64,000 nucleotides of DNA from Rhizomys pruinosus (GCA_009823505.1 VZQC01009608.1:189884-253883); one strand, 5' to 3'. Counted from the first letter of the stretch, positions 10,300 to 20,430 are shown. Notes: a model not told the origin generated them from the letters alone. A program made the numbers and translations.

Positions 10300-11500
10300 T
10301 TTCATTATTACAACTTTCTTTGTTTTCTTTCTGTAGCTCCTTGAGTATACTCATTCACGTCTCCATTCCTTTGTATAGCTTTGGGTATTCTCTGTAGTGC
10401 TGGTTTGTGGGACACGAATTCTTTCATCCTACTCATGTCATGGAAAATTTTCCATTCCCCTTTAACCGTGATAGATAGTTTTTTCTGGATAAAATATTCA
10501 GGGTTGGCATCCATGGTGGTTTAGAACCAGGAATTCTTTGGTCCAGGCTCTTCTGGCTTTCATAGTTTACACTGAAAAGTCAGCTGTGATTCTGATGGGA
10601 TTTCCTTCATATGTTGTTGTTTTTCTCTAGTAGCTTACAATGCCATCTCTTTGTTCTGTACATTTAATATTTTTACTGTGATATGCAGTGGGGAGTTTCT
10701 GTTCTGGTCCTGTCTAGTTGGTGTTCTATGTGCTTCTTGAATATCTACAGGTAAGTGTTTCCTTAGTTTGTGGAAGTTTTCCTCTATAATCCTGTTCAAG
10801 ATCTGTTCACTGCCATTGGCCCTAGAATCTTCTCATTTCTGTATGCCTATAATTAATACTTTGGTCTTTTCATGTTGTCTCACATTTCCTGTGTATTCCA
10901 TTCCTCTCTCTCTCTCTCTCTCTCTCTAAATTTTACATAGTTTTTGCTTAAAGAGTCCAGGTCTTCAACTTTGTCATCCAGTCTTGATATTCTGTTTTCT
11001 GTTTCATTGTGCTTGTGAGGCTTTCTGCTGTTGTTTACAATTGGCTTATTGAGTTTTTCAATTCCATATTTATTTCTGTTTGTTTTTTCTTCAATATTTC
11101 TCTTTTTTTAATTCACTTTTCAAGTCATGAATTATTTTTGATACTTCATTAAGCCACATATGTGTATATTCTGGAGCTTCTATCACAAGTTTATGCCTTT
11201 CCTCTTGGAGTTCTTTGAGTTGTCTGTGTTTTCTTAAGTTCCTTATTCATGTTTATGACTGTTCTTTTAAATTCTGCATCATGAGGTTCCTCAGGGTTGT
11301 TCTCATTGTAGTACACCTATAGGACTGGTGAGTTTTGGTGGGGACATATTCTCTTGGTTTTTAATATTATTTGTGTTTTTGTGCTGCATTTTGGGCATAT
11401 GGACATTTTTTGTTGGATATGTGTCTGTATGAACTTCCATTCTTCTTTTGTTTAACTGAATTTTGGTTGTTATTATTTGTATAGTTTGGTTGCTTTTTTG
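10300..11500 (-). pseudogene. L1 ORF1 remnant
   Basis: The minus-strand frame at 10308-10514 shows the ORF1p C-terminal domain pattern ('KLSITVKGEWKIFHD', 'HKPALQRIPKA'), directly upstream of the ORF2 start in the normal L1 order. Higher coordinates to about 11500 are the decayed 5' part of ORF1; stops and indels break the frame. ORF1p would be an RNA-binding chaperone of the L1 particle; none can be made from this copy. Confidence 0.75.
10907..10927. repeat. (CT)n microsatellite inside L1
   Basis: A short CT run expanded within the ORF1 remnant and contributes to its frame disruption. Confidence 0.9.
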
Positions 11501-11519
11501 TTCAGGTATAAAAAATAAA

Positions 11520-11925
11520 TAGGTGTGTGTTTCAGAGAATGGTGGGACAGGGTAGTGGGTAGGCCAGTCAGGTCAGTAGGAGGGCTGGTCTTGGTCAGAC
11601 GGATCAGGAGATCCATGCTAGGGAGTTTAGCTAGTCTGGGTTAGGCTGTCCAGAGATCTGAGGCAGAGGAATTAGAGCAGGCCTGGGTCCAGAGTGGGGG
11701 TGGATGAGAGGACTGGATTGTGCTGTGGTGGGCTAGATCCAAAGTCCCAGTGGGCAGGTCTGTCTGGCAGACCAGGAGCAAGGGGAGATGGGGGTGGGGA
11801 CCCCCTGAGGAGGGACTTAGCCATCTCTGCTGGGGGCTTAGCTAGTCTGGTTAGGAAGCCGGTCCAGAGATGTGAGGTGGAGGACTCAAGACTGGCAGGG
11901 AACAGCCCTACCTTCTTTTTAAATT
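11520..11925 (-). promoter_or_regulatory. L1 5'UTR with two ~211-bp monomers
   Basis: A GC-rich stretch sits exactly where the 5'UTR of the antisense L1 should be. It contains a repeat of about 211 bp: 'ttagctagtctgg' at 11627 and again at 11838, with a similar 'gtccagagat(c/g)tgagg' after each. Rodent L1 promoters are built from tandem monomers of about this length. Function today is unknown. The 79-codon plus-strand frame at 11694-11933 is a by-product. Confidence 0.65.
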
Positions 11926-11934
11926 TTAATTAAA

Positions 11935-12410
11935 AAATTTTTTAAATTTAATTATTATTATTATTATTTGTTTATTTTTAAGGGATTCTACAATATAATG
12001 ACACAGTTGTTTGCAGATAACATTGAGGTTACTCAGTATGTCATACAATTAGGTAATTGGTGCATTTTGCAAGTATCTATGTCCAAATTTTGAACAACCC
12101 AAGGTTCCCATAGTCCAGTTGGAGAAGCTTGTATGCACAGGCATGTTGATCAGTTAGGAGTCCAGACTATATTCCTGTAGTTCTGATGATTCACACCCAT
12201 CTCTTCAGCCCTTACAATCTACCCCCACCCGTCCTCTTCTGCAGATTTGTCCTGGCTTTGGGAAAGGGGCACAAGTGGGTGAGAAGAAAACAGTTTAATT
12301 TCTTTGGAGTTGTCATTTTGGACTCAGTCTGTTCAGGTTGTTTCCCTTCATGGGTTGACAGCTTTTCCATATTTTTTTCTATATTTTTTTTTAATTTTAA
12401 TTAACTACTT
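11935..12410 (-). mobile_element. L1 3'UTR fragment of a second family
   Basis: After an (ATT)n stretch the text is colinear with the L1 3' end at 17480-17773. Shared blocks are 'gtccagactatatt', 'cagcccttaca', and a 'ctcttc(t/c)gcagatt' then 'aaaggggcaca' series. The relative at 17309-17773 has a TSD, which supports antisense orientation. Confidence 0.65.
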
Positions 12411-14140
12411 TCTTTCTTTACTTGTAGGACAATTTAAAGGAATTAAGCTTAAATTTTACTTCCCAAATAAGTAGAAGTCATAGTCCAGTCATAAGCATTA
12501 AAGAGCAAAGTGTTTATTGGGTAAAATTTATTTAGCAGGTACTCAAACTCTGCCCAAGCTTTATCACAAAGTATAGGATATTTTAAGGCTTAGTGAATTG
12601 TTTAGATTAGTTAATTAATTTTAGGTGTAGGTTTTGGTGGAAATGGTAATACATCATTGAACTAATTGGGAATATAATATGTTATTGTTTCATTTATAAT
12701 TTGTAACGATGGGTTAAGGTACACAAATGGCCTTTATATTTTTCTGAATTATACAACATCACATTATAAACTTTCTTTTACTCTAGGACAATTTAAAGGA
12801 ACTAAGCTTAAATTTCCTTCCCAAATAATTAGCATACAGTCAATGAGAAAAGTTTGGGTAAATTTAATGAAAGCTTATGCCTTGCTCCTTTTTATGGGTT
12901 GTGTAAATACAAACTTAGGCATCTATAGGTCAAACATTAACCTAAAAAAAAAAAAAAAAGAGGGAGGTGGGAGGTGGGGTGGGGTAGTATCTTTCTGGGA
13001 TAGCAATGGAAAACTCTGTGTTTCCATCCTATTGATACATTTTCAATTTTTCTGATTTGAAACTACAATGGGAGGAGAATTTTATTGTTCCCACAGGTAA
13101 AATACACCAACCTAAATGCCTGAAAACGTACAACTTTGGCTTGTGCAGGATGGACTGGGAAATGCCAGCAGAGAGGTTGACCCATCTGAACCATTAAAGA
13201 AAGAGGAACCTCAGACTGCCTGAGTCACAACACTGAGCATCTCTCTGAATAATATTGGGGTTGACTGTTTATAATGGGCCCTAATGAAGGTTACCTTCCA
13301 GATACTGAGAAACCTTCCTACCTCTCCCCTTTATAGGAAAAAGAAAAACATGATGGTAATGAACCACCCCTAACTGTAAATTAGAGCCAATTGTACAGTG
13401 GTAATTTCCTATAAAACAGCATAACGTATTAATCGACTGATAGGCATAGGAACTGTGAAAGGATAATTCTCTATCTAGAGCCAAATTCAAGTAGTAAAGT
13501 GTTTATAAGTTGTGTAATTAATATATTACTACAGGAAAGCCTCTGACATCAGCAATGAATTTATTCTGCCTAGGAGATGTTGGCTAGGGATCTCAAGCGT
13601 CCCCCAAATTATAAAGGCCTTTGTGCCTATAAGTGGGATATATGCAAGGAGAAAGGCAGTAAGTCCCTGTTGTCGAAGACCTGGTGTGAGCATGAAAAAA
13701 TGTTATGAGACATCATTGCTAGCTGACAATGGCCTGAAATGCCAGAGAGTTACCAAAGGCCACTAAAGCAATATAGCAAAATATTGGTCTCCCTGAGACC
13801 AAGCAGACTCCTCCATCAATATCAGCTACACCTCAACAGCCTGGAGATACTGTGCAACAGTGGCAGCCAAGTGTCTATATATATCCCAAATCTAATTGGC
13901 TATTAGCTCTCTCCTTGGAGGAATAACTCACAGTGGATGCCACAAGCTTATGTCCTCTAGTGGTTAGGAGATGTTATAAGCCACAATAAGAACTTGTCAC
14001 CCTTTGTAGAGAAACCACAGTTTGCGGATTAGCATACCATCCAAGCATCTGTGTCTATGCTCGCAGCTTAGTTTGACATAATTAGTACTGCTTAAATGCC
14101 TGTACATCCAATAGCTTGTGCTTTGTTAGTATGATTAAAT
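12411..14140. other. AT-rich unrecognised block with a spaced ~60-bp repeat
   Basis: Two related ~60-bp segments ('aggacaatttaaagga' core) lie at 12407-12475 and 12768-12836, 361 bp apart. Each is preceded by a pyrimidine tract and AG like a splice acceptor. The remainder (13030-14140) is AT-rich, has no long frame and matches nothing I can name. It may be a decayed retroelement, but I cannot show it. Confidence 0.4.
12943..12985 (+). repeat. Poly-A followed by G-rich tract
   Basis: A run of about 17 A runs straight into 'gggaggtgggaggtggggtg'. Four G-runs of three or more with short loops at 12962-12984 fit a G-quadruplex rule. Confidence 0.75.
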
Positions 14141-14149
14141 TTTAATTTA

Positions 14150-14330
14150 AAAAATTATGTGTATATGGGGGAGGTATATGCACATGGGTTTAAGTGTTGT
14201 GGAGTCCTGAAGAGGGCGCTAGAGCTCCAGGCAGCTGTGAACTGCCTGAGGCAAGTGCTGAAAAGAGAACCCAGGTTCTCTGCATGAGTGATAAGTGCTC
14301 TTAAGTGCTGAGCCATTCCTCCAGCTGCAA
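14150..14330 (-). mobile_element. B2/B3-type SINE
   Basis: The antisense order is 'tgtgtatatgggggagg', 'gagggcgctagagctcc', 'agagaacccaggttctct', 'ctgagccattcctccagct'. The last is the complement of the tRNA-like head. Confidence 0.7.
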
Positions 14331-14397
14331 CAGTGTCCCTCCTCCTGAACGAATTGTGAAAATTACTTGCCACTTCTTACAATTCCCTCTACCATTT

Positions 14398-14665
14398 TTC
14401 TTAAGTACAATGGTCTGAATGCGTCCTCCTAAAATTCATGTCACAATCCTAATCCTTAGGGTGATAGAAAGTCCCTTTGGGGACATGATTAGGTTATGAG
14501 GGTTCCTTCATTAAATCTTATCTTATTAACACAGGTTTTGTAGAACTCATTATTTTATCCTTCCTGTCATGTAAGGACACACCTGGGAGGCATCTCCTCT
14601 GGTCCATGACTTTAGATGTTCCAGCCTCAAGAACTGTGATACATTTCTATTGTTCTTTTGTTATA
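14398..14665 (+). mobile_element. Old MaLR LTR (MLT1/MST-like)
   Basis: The layout is 'aatggtctgaatgcgtcctc', 'acatgattaggttatgaggg', 'cagcctcaagaactgtgata' and a T-rich tail area, which is that of old MaLR LTRs. No TSD is visible. Confidence 0.55.
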
Positions 14666-14689
14666 ACACCTCCAACAAGGTGTGATATT

Positions 14690-14925
14690 AATCAGTCACC
14701 TTGACAGGATCAAGAATCACCTAGGAAACAAACCTTTAAGACTGTCTGTGAAAGAGCTTCTAGATTGAGTTATTTGGGATAGAAAACCTATCCTAAATGT
14801 GGGTGGCTCCATTCTTCAGGCTGGGTTCCTGACCCGAGCATCAGCATTCGTCTGGTGAGATGTGACCAGCCTCTGTTCCTGCCACCTTCCCACGGTGACC
14901 TAGAACCTTGAACCATGGGTCCACA
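14690..14925 (+). mobile_element. MaLR-type LTR fragment
   Basis: 'agtcaccttgacaggatcaa', 'aatgtgggtggctccattct', 'gagcatcagcattcgtctgg' and 'gtgaccagcctctgttcct' follow the order of another rodent MaLR-type LTR; related copies lie at 21014 and 52545. The 3' end is missing. Confidence 0.55.
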
Positions 14926-14962
14926 GAAATGCTTCCTTTCTTCTTAAAAAAATTTTAAAAAT

Positions 14963-15210
14963 GGGCTGGAGAGATAGCTCAGTGGTTAAGAGCACTGACT
15001 GTTCTTGCAGAGGACCATGGTTCGATTCCCAGAACCCACATGGCAGTTAAGAGCCATATTTAAGCCGGGTCTATTGGTGCACACCTTTAGTCCTAGTACT
15101 CAGGAGGCAGAGGGGGGCTGATCTCTTGAGTTCAGGGCCAGCCTGGTCTGCCAGGCCAGCTGGGGCTATGGGGAGACCCTGTTTCAAAAAGACAAAATAA
15201 ATAAATAAAC
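14963..15210 (+). mobile_element. B2 head fused to a full B1 (chimeric SINE)
   Basis: 14963-15063 is the first ~100 bp of a B2 ('gggctggagagatagctc' through 'cccacatggcagtt'). It stops before the B2 body and is followed directly by a B1 starting 'gccgggtctattggtgcac' at 15064 and ending in an A-rich tail at about 15210. It may be a B1 inserted into a truncated B2, or a chimeric unit like the one at 52220-52428. No clear TSD was found here. Confidence 0.7.
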
Positions 15211-15237
15211 TTACTTATTGATTGATTTTGTGTGTGC

Positions 15238-15283
<46 letters not shown>

Positions 15284-15428
15284 ATGTATGTGGGTATGTA
15301 CATGTCACAGTGCACTTGTGGAGGTCAGAGGACAACTTGTGGGACTCAGTCCTCTCCTTTCACCATGTGAGTTCCCAGGGATCAAATTCAGGTCATCAGG
15401 CTTGGCAGCAGACAGCTTAACCACTGAC
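15211..15428 (-). mobile_element. B3-type SINE with (TG)n expansion
   Basis: A pure TG run at about 15239-15281 replaces the tail part of the antisense SINE. 'gtggaggtcagaggacaact', 'caccatgtgagttccc', 'caggcttggcagcagac' and 'cttaaccactga' give the B3 order. Confidence 0.85.
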
Positions 15429-15490
15429 GCAAGTACTTCCTGTCTACTGACATAAGTACTTCCTGTCCGCTAACACAAGTACTTCTTAAG
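15422..15490. repeat. ~26-bp tandem repeat, 3 units
   Basis: The words '(c)aagtacttcctgt' recur three times with intervening 'ctactgac' or 'cgctaaca' at the head end of the preceding SINE. Confidence 0.75.
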
Positions 15491-15495
15491 TTCCC

Positions 15496-16004
15496 TTTGT
15501 CAGGGTTTGTCACATCAATGAGAAAAGTATTCTGCAGAACAAGATGTTCAGGGATGAGAAGAGACTAATACGACCAGCGACACCGGGAACACACGGGACT
15601 GTTTGGGTCCTCTGGGCTTTTTCCTGACAGCTTCCTGCCTATTGAAACAGACACCCTTTGCTCCAGCCTCCAGATGGAATTCTGGGTGGTCTGGAGCAAT
15701 GTGCAATGAGGAGCAGCCTGCTGCCTCTACTTGGCTGTGGGCGGCGCTCTCTGCAGACCCAACAGGCTTCTTCCAGGGGTGCCAAGGCATGGGCCTCAGC
15801 CAGGGATAGAAGGCTTCTCAGCCACAGTCCTAGTCTCCAGTCAACATTCAGCATAAAAGGTAGTATTTGCAATGTAATGGACACATGGTTATTTATCAAA
15901 GCCTACTCAAGTGAACAGGGCTTAGAACTATCCCATCTCTTCTGTTCCTCATCACTAATGGATTATCAGAAAACTTCAGATCAGGAAAGGCTTCTCTTGT
16001 TCTA
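15496..16004. other. Low-repeat DNA
   Basis: No repeat is recognised. Overlapping frames on both strands (15548-16011, up to 117 codons) shadow one another and none shows a domain; I do not call a gene. Confidence 0.45.
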
Positions 16005-16125
16005 TAAATAATTGGAAAACCAGGCTCAGAGAGAACGCATCACCTATGCTCACAAAGCAGTTGTCAGAACTCGAGCTTGGTGCAAATCCCAGTGTGACTC
16101 CCGTTCCACTGCTCTCTCCAGGGCA
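16005..16125 (-). mobile_element. MIR SINE (old)
   Basis: In antisense: 'aaaaccaggctcagagagaa', 'gctcacaaagcagttgtcag', 'gcaaatcccagtgtgac'. This is the MIR core order. Confidence 0.65.
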
Positions 16126-16245
16126 CCACATCATCTCGTCTCATGTAAACACGATCCAAAGCAGCTCTTCGCTGGGAAAACCTGACCTTTGCCTAGGTTT
16201 CCACTTTTGGTTTGTTCTAGATCCGGTTGTTGGTAGATTCTCATC

Positions 16246-16465
16246 CTTTTAAAAAATGTGTATTATTTTTATTTTATGTGTATTAGTGTATTGCCTGACC
16301 TGTGTAAATGCACCCATGTCACACAGTGAGGTCAGGAGAGGGTGTTGGATCTCCTGGAACTGGAGTCATGGCCAGTTGTTAGCCTCCATATTTTGTTGGA
16401 AATCAAGCCCAGGTCCTCTTCAAGAGCAGTCAGTGCTGCAACCACTGAGCCATCACTCCAGCCCT
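16246..16465 (-). mobile_element. B2 SINE
   Basis: An AT-rich tail side, 'gtgtattagtgtattgcctg', 'gatctcctggaactggagtc', 'aagcccaggtcctcttcaag' and the head complement 'ccatcactccagccc' mark an antisense B2 of full length. Confidence 0.9.
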
Positions 16466-16497
16466 GTTTGCATCTTTTTATCCCACTGGGGCTGAAG

Positions 16498-16712
16498 ACT
16501 GCACAGACCCCACATCGAAGTTTGCATGGACCCTACATTGAAGTCTGCATGGACCCCACATTGAAGACTGCATGGACCCCACATCAAAGTCTGCATGGAC
16601 CCCACATCAAAGTCTGCATGGACCCCACATCAAAGTCTGCATGGACCCCACATCAAAGTCTGCATGGACCCCACATCAAAGTCTGCATGGACCCCACATC
16701 AAAGTCTGCAGG
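16498..16712. repeat. 23-bp minisatellite, about 9 units
   Basis: The unit is 'catggaccccacatcaaagt' plus 'ctg'. Uniform 23-bp spacing is seen at 16571, 16594 and 16617 and onward. The first three units carry variants (cctacattgaag, cagacccc). Because 3 x 23 = 69, open frames of 71-130 codons run through it; they are not genes. Confidence 0.95.
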
Positions 16713-16796
16713 CCCAAAGAATACAAAGGAATAACAAGGCCTAGCTGCAAACCTTTCACGGTAACACCCTCTGTGGCAGCTGAGTGAAGGGTCCCC

Positions 16797-17112
16797 CATG
16801 GCTCATGTGTTTGAACACGTGGTCAGCTGCTGGTGCTGTTTGTGGAGGCCCAGGAGGTGGGCCCTTGCTGGAGGAAGCATCTCCCTAAGGAGCAGGCTTT
16901 GAGAAGTCCCAGCCACATCCTACTTCAGTCCTGTTTCTCTCTCTGCTTCCTGTGCCTGCTTGAAGCTGTGAGGTCAGCTTCCTGCTCGTTACCTCCTTCC
17001 CTGCCTTCCACCGAGATGCACTGTTACCCTCTGGAACCATAAGCCAAATAAACTCCTCCTTCTGTAAGTCCTTCTGTAAGACGTTTTATCACTGCAACAG
17101 AGAAGTAACCGA
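16797..17112 (+). mobile_element. MaLR LTR (ORR1-like)
   Basis: 'ctcatgtgtttgaacacgtg', 'gctggtgctgtttgtgg', 'ggaggaagcatctcccta', 'gccaaataaactcctccttc' and 'ttttatcactgcaacagaga' give the same order as the LTR at 571-930. The 5' start is lost. Confidence 0.7.
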
Positions 17113-17218
17113 TCGCCATGCTCTTGTAGGTGAGGCTGTGGGTTCGAGACGTTCCAGGCTTTTATAGCACCAAAGCCTCTACCTCTGAACTACATTGATA
17201 GTTCTTCCTTTACATTAT

Positions 17219-17294
17219 ATTTTGAGACAGGATCTCAGCAAGCTTTCTGGGCTGGCCTTAAACTTGTGATCCTCCTGCTTCTGCTTCTCAAGTA
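17219..17294 (-). mobile_element. B1 SINE fragment
   Basis: 'ttttgagacaggatctcagc' then 'ctgggctggccttaaacttg' is an antisense B1, cut at its right end close to the L1 insertion. Confidence 0.6.
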
Positions 17295-17308
17295 TGAAGA
17301 CAGGTCTT

Positions 17309-17773
17309 TTTTTTTTTCCATTTTTTTACTGATGCTTTGTGTATTTCATACATCATTTTCCAATTCAGTTCAGGAATATTTCCCTTTCCCTTCCCCCTAC
17401 CCCACCCCACCCCATCCCAGATCATGCATTCCGCCATAACTGTCCTGCATCTTTCTCTCAGTATTTTTTTTTCATTTTTTAACAATAAGTGATAATTTAT
17501 GAGTACAAGTATCCTTCATGTAAAACCAATTTGCAAGCAGTTGTGCCCAAACACACACAGCCCATGGGTCCCACCATCCAGTAGGGGGGGCTTATATGTT
17601 CAATCAAGTTGATCAAATGAGTGTCCAGACTATATTGCTGTAGTTTCACCATTCACCCCAATCACAGCCCTTACATTCTACCACGCCCCCTCTTCCGCAG
17701 ATTGTTCTCTAGGCTTAGAAAAGGGGCACAGGTGGATGAGAAGCAAAACAGTATACTTTCTCTGGAGCTGTTG
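17309..17773 (-). mobile_element. 5'-truncated L1 3' end with 14-bp TSD
   Basis: The insertion is bounded by exact 14-bp direct repeats 'tgaagacaggtctt' at 17295-17308 and 17774-17787. It starts with a T-run (the antisense A-tail), then a C-rich tract at 17391-17420, the complement of the G-rich L1 3'UTR tract. Only 3'UTR sequence is present. The 65-codon minus frame at 17288-17485 is UTR. Confidence 0.85.
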
Positions 17774-17867
17774 TGAAGACAGGTCTTATTCTTCATATGT
17801 ATCTGTATAAAATGTATGCATATACACATACACACTACGTCTATCTAGACTTATATATACCCGCATA

Positions 17868-17990
17868 GATTTATTTTAGAAAAGATCTCACTCTACAGCC
17901 TAGGTGGCCTTGAATTTGTGTCAGTCCTCTTCCCTCAGCCTGCTGAGTGCTGAGAATACAGGCACAAGCCACCATACCTCAATCCTTTTT
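17868..17990 (-). mobile_element. B1 SINE
   Basis: 'aaaagatctcactctacagc', 'ctaggtggccttgaattt', 'tgctgagtgctgagaatac' and 'gcacaagccaccatacctc' give a decayed antisense B1. Confidence 0.75.
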
Positions 17991-18720
17991 TCCGCATTCG
18001 ATGCCATTAGTTCAGAACCTCCTGGAATGATCTGAGCGCTGTGGTGGGTGATATTCCACATTAGTATTCATTGTTTCCTAAGTATTTTCAAATATCCAGG
18101 TCTCCTATTGAGCATGAAAAAACATGCATAACAGGACATTAGTGTAGCCATACTTAAATTTCTCAACCACAGGTTATGTCTACAGCTACCAGGTTGAAAA
18201 AAGAGAGCTTGGAGGTGCTTCACTCACAAGCTCCACACTCCTGACTGGATCAACATCAGCCTCACAGGAGTGCCCACTTTAACAAGATGGAGACATGAAA
18301 GGCCCCAGTCCTTCCCATCCCGACTCGCTTCTCTTTCAGCTTCTGCCATGGGCTCTCACAGCAGGAAAGCCCCGACCAGATGTCTGCCCCTTGACTTTGA
18401 GATTCCCAGTCTCAAGGGTGAATGAGTACGCCTCTCTTAATACATCACCAGCCTTGAGTGTTCGGTTAGCACAGCCAGGAATAGAGAGAATAGGCCAGAT
18501 GACTGGTCCCTGGAAGGCAGAGATGCTGTTGTGTGTTTGCTGGGAGGAAGGCAAAGTGAGAGACTGTGCGCATGCTCTCTGCTCTTCCCAAAACCTTCCA
18601 AGGAGCCCGGTGCTGGGATTGCTAAGAGCCATGGTCCCAAGGGAAACAGTTCCTGCAACTGCAGGGTAGTGATGCTCTGTGGCAGGCGGCATGCCTGGCA
18701 TTTAAGTATCCTAATCAGGA
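17991..18720. other. Low-repeat DNA
   Basis: No repeat is recognised. Frames of 106-124 codons on both strands (18295-18757) overlap completely, so at most one could be real. None has start context, domain or splice signals that persuade me. Confidence 0.4.
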
Positions 18721-18723
18721 CAG

Positions 18724-18815
18724 CTGGCTGTGGCACACATGCCTTTAATCCTAGCACTCAGGAGGAAGAGTTAGGTAGATCTGTGAGTTCCAGACCACCC
18801 AGGGCTACATAGTAA
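18724..18815 (+). mobile_element. B1 SINE, 3'-shortened
   Basis: 'ggctgtggcacacatgcctt', 'taatcctagcactcaggagg' and 'cagggctacatagtaa' give the B1 order; the A-tail is missing. Confidence 0.8.
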
Positions 18816-18824
18816 TTTCTTTTT

Positions 18825-19031
18825 TTCTTTATTACTTATTTTTTCGAGATAGGGTCTCATGTATCATAGGGTAGTTTTGAACTTTCTATGTAGCTAAAGT
18901 TGACCTTGAACTCCTCCACCTCCTGTTCCCATCTCCTAAGCACAGGACATGTTGAGACTATACATGTGCACCACCGGGTTTATGAGGTGCTGGGGATGGA
19001 ACGCAGGGGTTTACAACGGACTAGGCATGTG

Positions 19032-19073
<42 letters not shown>

Positions 19074-19137
19074 CTGGGAACTGAACCCAGGACCTCATGC
19101 ATGCTAAGCATGTACTCTACCACTGAGCTACAGGTCT
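18825..19137 (-). mobile_element. B4 SINE (B1 plus ID halves) with (TG)n
   Basis: The antisense B1 half ('ttcgagatagggtctcatgt') is followed by 'gtgctggggatggaacgcag', a pure TG run at about 19033-19071, and the ID-type head complement 'actctaccactgagctac'. Head-to-tail B1/ID structure defines B4. Confidence 0.8.
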
Positions 19138-20000
19138 AGACAAACTTTTCATAAAGGAGTTATAATAAGAGAAAAGTTTCTATCCGATAGAAAGGAGGGG
19201 CAGAGGAAAAAGTCCTTCTGTCCTGGAACACGATGAAAATCAAGCGGTTGGGCATGTAAGGTCTAAATGACCTTCTAGTAAAGTTTTAGAGAAAAGAGAG
19301 AATCTGTACCTCACTCTTCCAACTAGGAGATGCTCTATTTGTAGAAGCCATAAGCAAGCAAGCTGTATCTCCACTCCAGCCGCCCAGGAAGGTGGCTTTT
19401 CTGGACCAAAAACACTTATGAGAGTAAAAATGGCTGACAGTCCTGCTGGTTGAGAAGGGCCCATTACTGTTCCCGGCTTCCACACAGCGCCAGGCACCAA
19501 ATAGATATAAAAGCACGTACATAGACACATAATTTTTTTTGTTCGTTTTTGAGAAAGAGTCACACTCTGTAATGTAGGCTGGCCCGGGAGTTCACAGACT
19601 CTAACCAGGGTGGAAGTGAAGTAAGTGTGTGGCGAAGGACTCGATGCGGTTGCCCCATCAGGCTGAGGACAGCACACCCCAACCTGACTCGGATTCACTG
19701 AGCCAGTGCTTCAGCCTCTACCAGGACACAGAGGCCGACCGTGTGCTGGCCTATCCGTAGGCTAGAATCTCCTCTTAGACCTCTCTACAGAGACGAGGAA
19801 TCTATCCACTTCCCCTTGGTTCTGGCTGAGCTCGCATTCGATTTGATTTTGGCAGGAGGGATACTAGAGCAGTTGGAGGACACACCCCGGCGGCCTTTAC
19901 TCCTGTTCCCCTTGGAGCCGGTTGCCAGATGAGAAGGACATTCAAGTGCACTCCTGAGTGATGAAAGCACAGGAAGAAAAGGGCAAAGACTGTGGAGGCC
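19138..20000. other. Low-repeat DNA with a B1 scrap
   Basis: A B1-like antisense scrap lies at about 19540-19610 ('cacactctgtaatgtaggct'). The rest shows no recognised feature; the 152-codon minus frame at 19240-19698 runs through the scrap and is not called. Confidence 0.4.
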
Positions 20001-20182
20001 AACAGGCCATCTAGCTGAGCCCCCATCCGAATACACCCACACGGCTAACAGGCCATCTAGCTGAGCCCCCATCCGAATACACCCACACGGCTAACAGGCC
20101 ATCTAGCTGAGCCCCCATCCGAATACACCCACACGGCTAACAGGCCATCTAGCTGAGCCCCATCCTAATATACCCACACGAG
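20001..20182. repeat. 46-bp tandem repeat, about 4 units
   Basis: 'aacaggccatctagctgagc' starts at 20001, 20047, 20093 and 20139, an exact 46-bp spacing. The first three units are nearly identical; the last has several changes. Confidence 0.97.
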
Positions 20183-20232
20183 TGACTTCGGCTCTACCAT
20201 ATAGGACAGAAAACTTGCCAGTGATCCCCAGT

Positions 20233-20345
20233 CAGCCCAGAATAATTCAAACATTGTTGGTTTAAGCCACTAAATTTTGAAATGGTTGATTTATGGACCA
20301 TAAAGTGACTACAATCTAGTGTCATAACAACAGAGATACACATTA
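20233..20345 (+). mobile_element. MLT1-like LTR 3' scrap
   Basis: 'attgttggtttaagccacta' and 'gtcataacaacagagataca' resemble the 3' end of MLT1 LTRs. Confidence 0.45.
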
Positions 20346-20393
20346 GGTAACTTTGTCTTTGAAGAAACACTATAGAGTATGCACCCAGGTTAG

Positions 20394-20430
20394 AGTGTGT
20401 GTGTATGTGTGTGTGTGTGTATGTGTGTAT

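Noticed and set aside
16498..16712. CRISPR-like regular repeats
   Set aside because: 23-bp units are contiguous without spacers.
18295..18757. Frames of 106-124 codons on both strands
   Set aside because: Fully overlapping in several frames, no motif, no supporting signals.
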